A stretch of DNA of 7,188 bases from Geochorda sp036562495 (GTDB lineage: Bacteria > Bacillota > Limnochordia > Limnochordales > Geochordaceae): contig DATCKA010000047.1 of NCBI GenBank assembly GCA_036562495.1, forward strand, positions 1-7,188. Reading direction: 5' to 3'. Numbering within the stretch: position 1 is the stretch's first letter; every line of letters starts with the position of its first letter. A program made the translations under genes and the position numbers. Shown here piece by piece: positions 1 through 5,788 of this stretch. Below the pieces are notes generated by a model. That model did not search any database. It was not told the origin of the DNA and saw nothing but the letters and a program-made list of their open reading frames with translations.

Positions 1-131
1 CCCGCGCCGCTTGGACCAGACCAGGGAGACCCTGCGGAACCCTAGGCGCGCTTTCCCTCGCTCAGCAACCTGAGCTATGTTACGGCCACATGCTACAGCC
101 CGGCCGGGCGGACGTCAAGCGCGCGGCCGTC

Positions 132-178
132 CATCCCGGGATGAGCCCGCAGCGTGCAAATCGGCGCTCTCATCCCGG
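132..178. repeat. Palindrome and inverted/direct short repeats at the edge of a gene remnant
   Basis: CATCCCGGGATG (132-143) is a perfect 12-bp palindrome. Its right arm continues so that CCGGGATGAG (136-145) is the exact reverse complement of CTCATCCCGG (169-178), and CATCCCGG (132-139) recurs directly at 171-178. The second copy lies inside the oxidoreductase remnant, coding for Leu-Ile-Pro. The group sits where recognisable oxidoreductase sequence begins (about 154). It could mark an old rearrangement junction, but chance similarity in GC-rich DNA is also possible. Confidence 0.35.
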
Positions 179-426
179 TCCGCGTGGAAAACCTCCTGCC
201 GGCTGCCAAGAACATAGGGGTCACGCACATCACGAATGGATCGTTTAGACTCCACCACGTGGAGTGGAACATCGGAGAGGCGGTGGGTGCGCTGGCTGCA
301 TACTGCATCGACCACCGGCTCACTCCGAGAAGCGTGCGCAACGTCCGGAAGCATCTCGATGACTTCCAGGCGTTGCTGGTAGCGCAGGGCTTCGAACTCG
401 CCTGGCCGCAACTCCGACCCGTGTAA
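154..426 (+). pseudogene. C-terminal remnant of a FAD-dependent oxidoreductase
   Basis: The 90-residue reading frame (GTG to TAA) reads like the C-terminal end of the large FAD-dependent oxidoreductases of the FAD_oxidored type (Pfam PF12831 as I recall it). It contains GALIPVRVENLLPAAKNIG, then THITNGSFRLH and EWNIGEAVGALAAYC, the stretch that closes over the FAD in this family. Full proteins have roughly 450-600 residues, so only about the last fifth is present. The N-terminal Rossmann GxGxxG dinucleotide-binding motif is absent. In this frame an in-frame TGA lies at 142-144 and a TAG at 43-45, and none of the three forward frames upstream resembles the missing part. No SD sequence precedes the GTG. 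I read it as a truncated, non-functional 3' end; an expressed small protein is possible but unlikely. It is convergent with the aminopeptidase gene across a shared hairpin. Confidence 0.75.
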
Positions 427-440
427 CCAGGCGATTGGCC

Positions 441-484
441 CGGCAGGCTGATGCGTCGCCGGATCCGGCCGCATCAGCCTGCCG
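441..484. terminator. Long perfect hairpin between convergent genes, likely bidirectional terminator
   Basis: CGGCAGGCTGATGCG (441-455) is the exact reverse complement of CGCATCAGCCTGCCG (470-484), giving a 15-bp perfect stem. The 14-nt loop holds a second perfect palindrome, GCCGGATCCGGC (458-469), which could extend the helix inward. It begins 14 nt after the stop of the oxidoreductase remnant and ends 13 nt from the stop of the convergent aminopeptidase gene. Neither side has a good U-tract (only CTTCTG on the + side). It is therefore a strong hairpin in the position of a two-way terminator, rather than a textbook intrinsic one. Confidence 0.65.
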
Positions 485-497
485 CTTCTGTATGACC

Positions 498-1604
498 TCA
501 GTCCAGCAGGAACTTGCCGGCCCGGTAGATCAGCCGCCCGTCTGCCCAGATCTCGCCGCCGTCGCGCATGTCGCAGAGCATGTCCCAGTGGACGCCGGAC
601 TTGTTGCGGCTGCCGGTCTCGGGGTAGCCGGCGCCGATGGCCAGGTGGATGGTGCCGCCGATCTTCTCGTCGAAGAGCATGTTGCGCGTGAAGCGCTGGA
701 TCTGGAAGTTGGTGCCGATGCCCAACTCGCCCAGGTAGCGGGCGCCGTCGTCGGAGTCGAGCAGCGCATGGAGCAGGTCCTCGCCTCGCCGGGCCGAGGC
801 CTCCACGACCCGGCCGTCCCGGAAGGTGAGCCGGATGTCCTCGATCTCCTTGCCGGCGTAGATGCCGGGGAAGCTGAAGCGGATGTGCCCGTTGGCCGAG
901 TCCTCGACCGGCCCGGTGAAGACCTCGCCGTCGGGGAAGTTGTAGTGGCCGTCGGCGCTGACCCACTTGCGCCCCCCGACCCGCAACGTCAGATCGGTAT
1001 CGGGCGCCACGATCCGCAAGACGTCCACCTGCTCCAGCGCGCGGCAGATGCGCTCCTGCTCGGCGGCGACCTGCTGCCATGCGGCCGCCGGATCGGGCTC
1101 GTCGAGACGGCAGGCCGAGAAGAGGAACTCCTCGTACTCGGCCAGCGACATCCCGGCCTCCTGGGCCAGGGCCTGCGTGGGGTATTCGGCGTAGACCCAG
1201 CGGATCTCGCCGCGCGCCGCCTTCTCCATGAAGCGGGTCTCGAGGTCGGCCATGGCCCGGCTGCGCATGGCCTGCTTGCGCGAGTCCACCCCGGCCAGCT
1301 CCTTGACGTTGTGGGGCGCGCCGATGTGGATGTGGACGGGGTAGCGCTCCACCGCCAGCTCTCGCATGGGGGAGACGTAGGTGAGCTGCGCCTCGGACGC
1401 CTCCTTGTAGAAGATCTCCGCCAGCCCCGGCACGCCTGCGTTGACCTCGGGGTGGCCGCCGGCTCGTAGCGCCTCCCGGTAGATCTCCCGTACGAGGGGC
1501 GCTGCCAGGTCCGTGCAGTGGATCAGGACCGGCTCGCCGGGCTTGACGGCGACGCTGTAGCGCACCAGGACCTGCGCCATCCGAGTGATGCGAGGGTCTG
1601 CCAC
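498..1604 (-). CDS. M29-family metallo-aminopeptidase
   Basis: This 368-residue protein matches the M29 family (thermophilic aminopeptidase T / AmpS / PepS type), cytosolic dimeric exopeptidases that remove N-terminal amino acids from peptides using two metal ions. Family members have about 360-415 residues, so it is full length. The metal-site motifs are all present near the C-terminus: PDGEVFTGP (Glu227), LGELGIGTN (Glu293), GTIHLAIG (His320) followed seven residues later by Tyr327, and SGVHWDML (His339, Asp341). Glu-Glu-His-Tyr-His-x-Asp is the order expected for the family. The N-terminal half carries the family-like VLIHC and VHIHIGAP segments. The start is GTG, with GGAGGGG (1617-1623) 12 nt upstream. 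An ATG at 1611 sits closer to this SD but is out of frame. No signal peptide or membrane segment is seen. It stands alone, convergent with the remnant on its left and divergent from the MBL gene on its right, so it probably has its own promoter. General peptide turnover is the likely role. Confidence 0.93.
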   Translation of the reverse strand: MADPRITRMAQVLVRYSVAVKPGEPVLIHCTDLAAPLVREIYREALRAGGHPEVNAGVPGLAEIFYKEASEAQLTYVSPMRELAVERYPVHIHIGAPHNVKELAGVDSRKQAMRSRAMADLETRFMEKAARGEIRWVYAEYPTQALAQEAGMSLAEYEEFLFSACRLDEPDPAAAWQQVAAEQERICRALEQVDVLRIVAPDTDLTLRVGGRKWVSADGHYNFPDGEVFTGPVEDSANGHIRFSFPGIYAGKEIEDIRLTFRDGRVVEASARRGEDLLHALLDSDDGARYLGELGIGTNFQIQRFTRNMLFDEKIGGTIHLAIGAGYPETGSRNKSGVHWDMLCDMRDGGEIWADGRLIYRAGKFLLD

Positions 1605-1770
1605 GTTTCATCTGCTCCCCTCCGGGGGCGGCCTGTTGTCCGCTCCCCGATAGTTCCAGTCTAGCCGTCGTCCGCCAGGCTGTCATCGGTGCAACGGGGA
1701 CGACCCTGCGCAAGGACGATGGCCGCCCTCGTCGAACGCTTGGCCACGCCTGCGCGACGGGGGGACGGCG

Positions 1771-2583
1771 ATGAGAGACCACGTCCGTGCCGACCTGTTT
1801 CCGAGGTCCGGGGTTGTGGGTTGGCTGTGCGGGATCGCCGCGGTGGGGTTGGCATGGGCGCTCATCCTCATGGGAGGGGAGATGGCCATGGCCGCTCAGG
1901 GAGGCCTGACGATCCGGTGGTGCGGTCAGGCGTGCTTCGTGCTGGAGGGGGAGGGCTTCCGGGTCGTCACGGATCCGGTGCCGCCCACCATGGGCTACCC
2001 CTCGTTGCAGGTCGAGGCCCAGCTGGTGACGGTGAGCCACGAGCACTTCGACCACAACCACGTGGCATCGGTGGCGGGCCGGCCCGAGGTGCTGCGGGGC
2101 CTGACCGACGGCGGTGCCGGGTGGGCCCGCATCGACCGGAAGATAGGGCCGGTCCGGGTCCGCACCGTGCCCTCCTACCACGACGACGTGCAGGGGGCCC
2201 AGCGGGGCCGCAACGCCATCTTCGTGCTGGAGTGGCAGGGCCTGCGCCTGGCCCACCTGGGGGACCTGGGTCACCGCCTCGACCGCGAGGCCGTGGAGAC
2301 CATCGGCCCCGTCGACGTGGTGATGGTGCCGGTCGGAGGCTTCTTCACCATCGATGCCGCCGTCGCCACGGAGGTGGTGGCCAGCCTGGGCCCCTCCATC
2401 GTCATCCCCATGCACTACCGCACCCCCGCCTTGGGGGAGCGGCTGCCCATCGCCACCGTCGACGCCTTCCTGGCAGGCAAGCCTGCCGTGCGGCGGCTCC
2501 CCAATCAGGTGACGGTCTCGGCCGACGCCCTGCCGGCCAGCCCGGAGATCTGGGTGCTGGAGCCGCCGGGGGTGGGTGGCTGA
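1771..2583 (+). CDS. MBL-fold metallo-hydrolase (UlaG-like)
   Basis: The protein (270 residues from this ATG) is a metallo-beta-lactamase-fold hydrolase. The metal ligands are visible in order: HEHFDH (His90, His92, Asp94, His95), His137 in SYHDD, Asp165 in HLGDLGH and His215 in IPMHYRTP. The short, compact fold starting at LTIRWCGQACFVLE resembles the UlaG/YtkL-like group. The substrate cannot be told from sequence. The start is uncertain. From 1771 there is an N-terminal Arg-containing stretch, a hydrophobic segment (about residues 14-35) and AMAA, which looks like a signal peptide or membrane anchor; the upstream SD is only a G-run (1759-1765). An internal ATG at 1888 has GGAGGGG 8 nt upstream and would give a 231-residue cytosolic enzyme containing the complete domain. 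The 3' end overlaps the convergent ATPase gene by 79 bp, and tandem hairpins follow the stop. It appears monocistronic. Confidence 0.9.
   Translation: MRDHVRADLFPRSGVVGWLCGIAAVGLAWALILMGGEMAMAAQGGLTIRWCGQACFVLEGEGFRVVTDPVPPTMGYPSLQVEAQLVTVSHEHFDHNHVASVAGRPEVLRGLTDGGAGWARIDRKIGPVRVRTVPSYHDDVQGAQRGRNAIFVLEWQGLRLAHLGDLGHRLDREAVETIGPVDVVMVPVGGFFTIDAAVATEVVASLGPSIVIPMHYRTPALGERLPIATVDAFLAGKPAVRRLPNQVTVSADALPASPEIWVLEPPGVGG
1873..1890 (+). promoter_or_regulatory. Internal ribosome binding site with alternative MBL start
   Basis: GGAGGGG (1873-1879) stands 8 nt before an in-frame ATG at 1888 and 2 nt before another at 1882. This is a better SD and spacing than the one before the 1771 ATG. Use of 1888 would remove the hydrophobic N-terminal segment and give a cytosolic enzyme. 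It may be the true start, or a second start giving two forms. Confidence 0.5.
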
Positions 2584-4544
2584 GGCGCTCGCCGGGCGCC
2601 TCCATGCGGCTCCTGCCAGCGCAGGAGCCGCATGCCGTTGAGGATGACCGCCAGGACGCTCAGTTCGTGCACCATCATCCCCGAGGCCAGGTGCACCGAG
2701 CCGACCATTACCCCGGCCACCAGGGCCACCACCACGGCCACCGCCAGAGCCAGGTTTTGCCGCACGTTGGCGACGATGGCCCGGGCCAGCCCGATGGCTA
2801 CGGGCAGCCGGCCCAGGTCGTCGGTGACCAGGGCCAGATCCGCCGCCTCCATGGCTACCTCGGTGCCGCCGACGCCGATGGCGATGCTGACGTCGGCGGC
2901 GCTGAGGGCCGGCGCGTCGTTGATGCCGTCGCCGACCATGGCCGTCACCCAGCCGCGCCGCCGCAGGGCAGCCAGATGCTCCACCTTGGCCTCGGGCAGC
3001 AGCCCGGCCAGCGCCTCGTCGACGCCGACCTCCCTGGCCACGGCCTCGGCCGCCTCCGATGTGTCGCCGGTCAGGATGACCGTGTGCCGCACCCCTACCT
3101 GACGAAGCCGTGTCACCAGGCCGCGGGCGCTGGGACGCAGGCGGTCGGCCAGGGCGATGAGGCCCGCCGCCTGGCCGTCGATGGCCACCATCGCCACCGA
3201 CCGGCCCTTGGCCGCCTCGAAGGCCACCTCCCGCTCCACCGCCGGCGCGATGACGACGCCGTGCTGCTCCAGCATGGCCCGGCTGCCCACCAGGACCCGC
3301 CGGCCCTCCACCTCGGCCGCGAGGCCCCGCCCCGGAACGATGCGAACGCTTTCGGGCGGCACGTCGGCTGCACCCACGGGCAGCCCTCGCTGCTTCGCGT
3401 GCTCCACGATGGCTAGGGCCAACGGGTGCGTGCTGGCCCGTTCGGCCGATGCTGCCACCTGCAGCACTGTAGCAGGACTCCATCCCGGGGCTGCCCAGAC
3501 TCGTACCACTTCCGGGCGGCCCTCGGTGAGGGTGCCCGTCTTGTCGAACGCGACGGCCTGTACCCGGGCCAGCTGCTCCAGGCGCTGGCCTCCCTTGAAG
3601 AGGATGCCTTGGCGGGCGGCCCGCCCGATGCCGGCCATGAGGGAGACTGGAGCGGCCAGCACCAGGGCTCCCGGGCAGGCCACGACCAGCAGGGTCAGAG
3701 CCAGGTGGGTATCGCGGCTCAGCGCCCAGGTGGCTGCCGCCAGCGCCAGGATGGCAGGTGTGTAGTAGCGGGCGAAGCGCTCGACGGCGGTCTGGACAGG
3801 GGACCGAGCTGCCTCGGCCTCGCCCACCATCCTGGCGATGCGGGCGAAGGTGCTCTCCTGGCCGGTGCGGCTCGCCACGGCCTCCAGCATGCCCAGCGTC
3901 ACCAAGCTGCCCGCCAGCACCGGGTCGCCGGGGCCCTTGGCCTTCGGCAGGGGCTCGCCGGTGAGGGCGGCCTCGTCGACCTCGGCCTGGCCCCGGCTCA
4001 CGATGCCGTCGGCGGCGATGCGTTCACCGGCCCGGATCACCATCCGATCGCCCTTCTTAACGGCATCGGCCGGCACCACCACCTCCACCTCCTGGCCGGG
4101 ACCGGCCGCCGCCCGGCGGATGCGGGCCGTCTGGGGGGCTGCAGCGGCCAGCGCCCGGATGGCGGCCCGAGCCTTCTCCAGGGTGCGGCCCTCGAGATAG
4201 CCGCCCAGGTCGAAGAGGAAGGTGACGGCCGCGGCCTCCCAGTGTTCGCCGATAGCCAGCGCGCCGGCGGCCGCGACCGTCACCAGGGTCTCGATGCCAG
4301 GAGCCCGCAGCCTCAGGCCGACCAGGGCCCGCCGGGCCACCGCCGAGCCCGAGATCAGGGCGGCCGCTGTCATGGCGGCCGTGTGGAGTGCCGCCGCGGC
4401 GGCGCCGTCGCCCGCCAGGCGCAGGCCCCACGCGACGACGATGAGAAGGGCGGACAGGCCGAGCCGGCGCAGCGCCGGATCCCTCCGCAGCGTCGGCCGG
4501 GCGCGTTGCGCCAGGGGCGCTGCCGTCGCCTCGCTCTGCGCCAT
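2505..4544 (-). CDS. P1B-type heavy-metal transporting ATPase lacking a built-in HMA domain
   Basis: The 679-residue protein is a membrane P1B ATPase that pumps metal ions using ATP. Seen in order: two hydrophobic helices (about 28-43, 52-67), two more (84-98, 104-116), actuator loop with TGEP (195-198), helices about 260-276 and 280-300, phosphorylation motif DKTGTLT (Asp334), P1B His-Pro (His373-Pro374), TGD (492-494), GDGINDAP (538-545), and two final helices (597-637). Helix 6 reads VVACPGAL (Cys290-Pro291-Gly292) where most P1B pumps have CPC or SPC. Helix 8 carries MVHELSV (His626-Glu627), reminiscent of the HEGxT motif of the P1B-4 group and unlike the DxG of Zn/Cd pumps. The metal is therefore uncertain. 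There is no N-terminal metal-binding domain; it is encoded by the gene just upstream, whose stop overlaps an ATG at 4550. The ATG at 4544 was chosen because GGTGG (4552-4556) lies 7 nt upstream. About 36 residues extend beyond the usual RLLR end, partly antisense to the MBL gene. Confidence 0.92.
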   Translation of the reverse strand: MAQSEATAAPLAQRARPTLRRDPALRRLGLSALLIVVAWGLRLAGDGAAAAALHTAAMTAAALISGSAVARRALVGLRLRAPGIETLVTVAAAGALAIGEHWEAAAVTFLFDLGGYLEGRTLEKARAAIRALAAAAPQTARIRRAAAGPGQEVEVVVPADAVKKGDRMVIRAGERIAADGIVSRGQAEVDEAALTGEPLPKAKGPGDPVLAGSLVTLGMLEAVASRTGQESTFARIARMVGEAEAARSPVQTAVERFARYYTPAILALAAATWALSRDTHLALTLLVVACPGALVLAAPVSLMAGIGRAARQGILFKGGQRLEQLARVQAVAFDKTGTLTEGRPEVVRVWAAPGWSPATVLQVAASAERASTHPLALAIVEHAKQRGLPVGAADVPPESVRIVPGRGLAAEVEGRRVLVGSRAMLEQHGVVIAPAVEREVAFEAAKGRSVAMVAIDGQAAGLIALADRLRPSARGLVTRLRQVGVRHTVILTGDTSEAAEAVAREVGVDEALAGLLPEAKVEHLAALRRRGWVTAMVGDGINDAPALSAADVSIAIGVGGTEVAMEAADLALVTDDLGRLPVAIGLARAIVANVRQNLALAVAVVVALVAGVMVGSVHLASGMMVHELSVLAVILNGMRLLRWQEPHGGARRAPQPPTPGGSSTQISGLAGRASAETVT
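2582..2634 (+). terminator. Two adjacent perfect hairpins after the MBL gene
   Basis: Hairpin one pairs GAGGCGC (2582-2588) with GCGCCTC (2596-2602) around a 7-nt loop and starts inside the MBL stop codon. Hairpin two follows with no gap and pairs CATGCGGCTCCTGC (2603-2616) with GCAGGAGCCGCATG (2621-2634), 14 perfect base pairs around the tetraloop CAGC. The position suggests a terminator for the MBL transcript, but no U-tract follows (CCGTTGAGG). On the opposite strand the same bases code for the end of the metal ATPase, including its RLLRWQEPH residues. Confidence 0.6.
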
Positions 4545-4546
4545 GG

Positions 4547-4777
4547 TCATCCCACCTGTTCGCGCCGCAGGGTCCGAGCCGGGTAGCCCATCTGCGTCAC
4601 CGCATGGGTGATGCTCTCCGATGCGGTCACGGCCGGGTCGTACTCGACCGTCAGCAGGCCGGCCGCAAAGGCTACCTTGGCCTCGTGCACCCCACGGATG
4701 GCCCGCACCGCCCGCTCGATGCGGCTGACGCAACTGGGGCAGTGCAATCCGGACAGCTCGAAGATCTCACGTACCAT
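4547..4777 (-). CDS. Small HMA-domain metal-binding protein (CopZ-like)
   Basis: This 76-residue protein is a single heavy-metal-associated (HMA) domain of ferredoxin-like fold. The metal-binding loop reads LSGLHCPSCVSRIE, with Cys13 and Cys16 as the CxxC pair, followed by the helix ERAVRAIRGV and the strand LLTVEYDP; Tyr65 lies in QMGYPAR at the usual loop position. Such proteins act as soluble metal chaperones or as the N-terminal domain of P1B ATPases. Here it directly precedes an ATPase that lacks one, and its TGA overlaps an ATG of the pump in an ATGA arrangement, so translation is probably coupled and the two probably work together. The start was set at 4777 because GGGGGAG (4783-4789) lies 5 nt upstream. 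A longer in-frame form from 4837 would add a poorly conserved, SD-less leader. A palindromic operator candidate lies 82 nt upstream. Confidence 0.9.
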   Translation of the reverse strand: MVREIFELSGLHCPSCVSRIERAVRAIRGVHEAKVAFAAGLLTVEYDPAVTASESITHAVTQMGYPARTLRREQVG

Positions 4778-4782
4778 CGAGA

Positions 4783-4789
4783 CTCCCCC
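4783..4789 (-). promoter_or_regulatory. Ribosome binding site fixing the HMA gene start
   Basis: On the minus strand GGGGGAG lies 5 nt before the ATG at 4777. The only upstream in-frame ATGs (4837, 4834, 4822) have no comparable site, so this SD decides the short 76-residue form. Confidence 0.7.
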
Positions 4790-4859
4790 GATCGCCGGTC
4801 GAATGGCTTCAGGCAGAGCCATCGCCAGGGCCATCATGGCCTGGCCGGGGTCGGCCGCT

Positions 4860-4877
4860 TTATGACGCGCGTCATAA
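4860..4877. promoter_or_regulatory. 18-bp perfect palindrome, probable Crp/Fnr-family operator
   Basis: TTATGACGCGCGTCATAA reads the same on both strands. It has the TGA-N6-TCA geometry shared by CRP (TGTGA-N6-TCACA) and FNR (TTGAT-N4-ATCAA) sites. It is AT-bounded in a very GC-rich spacer, 82 nt upstream of the HMA gene start and 86 nt downstream of the stop of a Crp/Fnr-family regulator gene. That regulator has a recognition helix with Glu225, Ser228 and Arg229 in the FNR-like pattern ETISR. A weak promoter may overlap it on the minus strand (TGAACC, 18 nt, CATAAA), which would place the operator across the -10 region. I infer control of the HMA-ATPase pair; whether activation or repression is unknown. 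Confidence 0.65.
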
Positions 4878-4963
4878 CGGCTGGTTCACGCGATCCGAGG
4901 GGGCGGCGCGGGGCCGGAGAGGGCCGTGCTGGCCCGTGAAGGGCGGCGGGCAGGCCGGGCCTC

Positions 4964-5755
4964 TCAGGGTTCGCCGGCCCGGGCCCGCAGGCCGGCCACG
5001 TCGACGAGGCGGATGCGGCGACGGCCCAGGCGTTGGATGAGTCCCTCGGCCTCGAGGGCTTGCAGCTTGCGGCTGATGGTCTCCTGGTGGGTGCCCAGGA
5101 GCTTGGCCAGCTCCTCCTGCGCCAGCGGGAGGGTGACCGTCTGCCCGTCGACCGGGGCGCTGCGGCTGCGGGCCAGCTTGAGCAGCAGCGCAGCGATGCG
5201 GCTTTCGACGGGGTGAATGGCCAGGCGTTCGACGAGGCTTTCCAGCTCGTGGATGCGGGCGGCCAGGGCCCGCAACATGGTGAGGCTGGCCTCGGGGTTG
5301 CGCTGCAACACCTGCCGGACGCCGGTCAGGTCCAGCATGCAGACCTGGCTCGGCTCGAGGGCGACGGCGGTGGCCTCGAGGGGATCGGGGGCGAAGAGGG
5401 CCCTCTCGCCGAAGAAGTCGCCGGGCCCCAGCAGCCGCACCACTTGCTCGCGCCCGTTGGGAGCCACCCGGGTCACCTTGACCAGGCCCTCGGCGACGAC
5501 GAAGAACCGGCCCGGCGACTCCAGCGCGCCGACGATGGTCTCGCCCCGGCGCACCCGGCGAGCGGAGGCCAAACCGGCCAGCTCGGCCATTTCCTTGCGA
5601 GGGAGCCCTCGAAAGAGCGAGACGCGCTGGAAGCAGGTCATCGGCAGCGCGTAGCTGCCGCCGGCCTCGGGCTCGCCCGTGGCCGGCTGGCCGGTGAGGA
5701 TCGGCTCCGGTCCGGACGGCATGATCCTCGTCGTCAGCTCCCGTCCGGTGTCCAT
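4964..5755 (-). CDS. Crp/Fnr-family transcriptional regulator
   Basis: This 263-residue protein has an N-terminal cyclic-nucleotide-binding-type beta-roll (about 43-145, with GDFFGERALF at 112-121), a long dimerisation helix (about 153-190) and a C-terminal winged helix-turn-helix (about 208-250). The recognition helix THQETISRKLQAL carries Glu225, Ser228 and Arg229, matching FNR (E..SR) more closely than CRP (RE...R). The Arg-Ser pair that binds cAMP in CRP is not seen (PLEATAVA instead). The FNR iron-sulfur cysteine cluster is also missing, with only two Cys (41, 139), so the signal is unknown. The start is uncertain. The ATG at 5755 has no clear SD and gives an extra leader of about 38 residues. 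ATGs at 5722 (weak GAGG) or 5641 would give 252 or 225 residues, closer to the family norm. It precedes the HMA-ATPase pair on the same strand, with a palindromic site between, so local control is likely. Confidence 0.9.
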   Translation of the reverse strand: MDTGRELTTRIMPSGPEPILTGQPATGEPEAGGSYALPMTCFQRVSLFRGLPRKEMAELAGLASARRVRRGETIVGALESPGRFFVVAEGLVKVTRVAPNGREQVVRLLGPGDFFGERALFAPDPLEATAVALEPSQVCMLDLTGVRQVLQRNPEASLTMLRALAARIHELESLVERLAIHPVESRIAALLLKLARSRSAPVDGQTVTLPLAQEELAKLLGTHQETISRKLQALEAEGLIQRLGRRRIRLVDVAGLRARAGEP

Positions 5756-5788
5756 CTTATCACGCCCGGATCGGCTCGCCCGGAGCCC

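Noticed and set aside
1605..1770. Possible divergent promoters between the aminopeptidase and MBL genes
   Set aside because: Candidates such as TTGTCC with TCTAGC (+) or TAGACT with GACAAC (-) match consensus at only 3-4 of 6 positions per box; not enough to call.
1689..3416. Long plus-strand open frame across the MBL gene and ATPase antisense
   Set aside because: It is out of frame with the MBL metal motifs and its composition is low-complexity; a shadow.
115..3483. A 1122-codon open frame on the minus strand spanning several genes
   Set aside because: Its translation is Gly/Arg/Pro-rich low-complexity sequence, it crosses the start of the aminopeptidase gene and the whole MBL gene, and no domain is visible. 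It is an antisense/offset shadow typical of GC-rich DNA.
4921..4935. GGGCC-GTGCT-GGCCC mini-hairpin after the Crp/Fnr gene
   Set aside because: A five-base stem in GC-rich DNA with no U-tract on the minus strand is expected by chance.
5757..5765. TTATCACGC near the regulator start, 8 of 9 bases like the operator half-site TTATGACGC
   Set aside because: The mismatch falls in the critical TGA core and there is no second half-site, so autoregulation through it is not supported.
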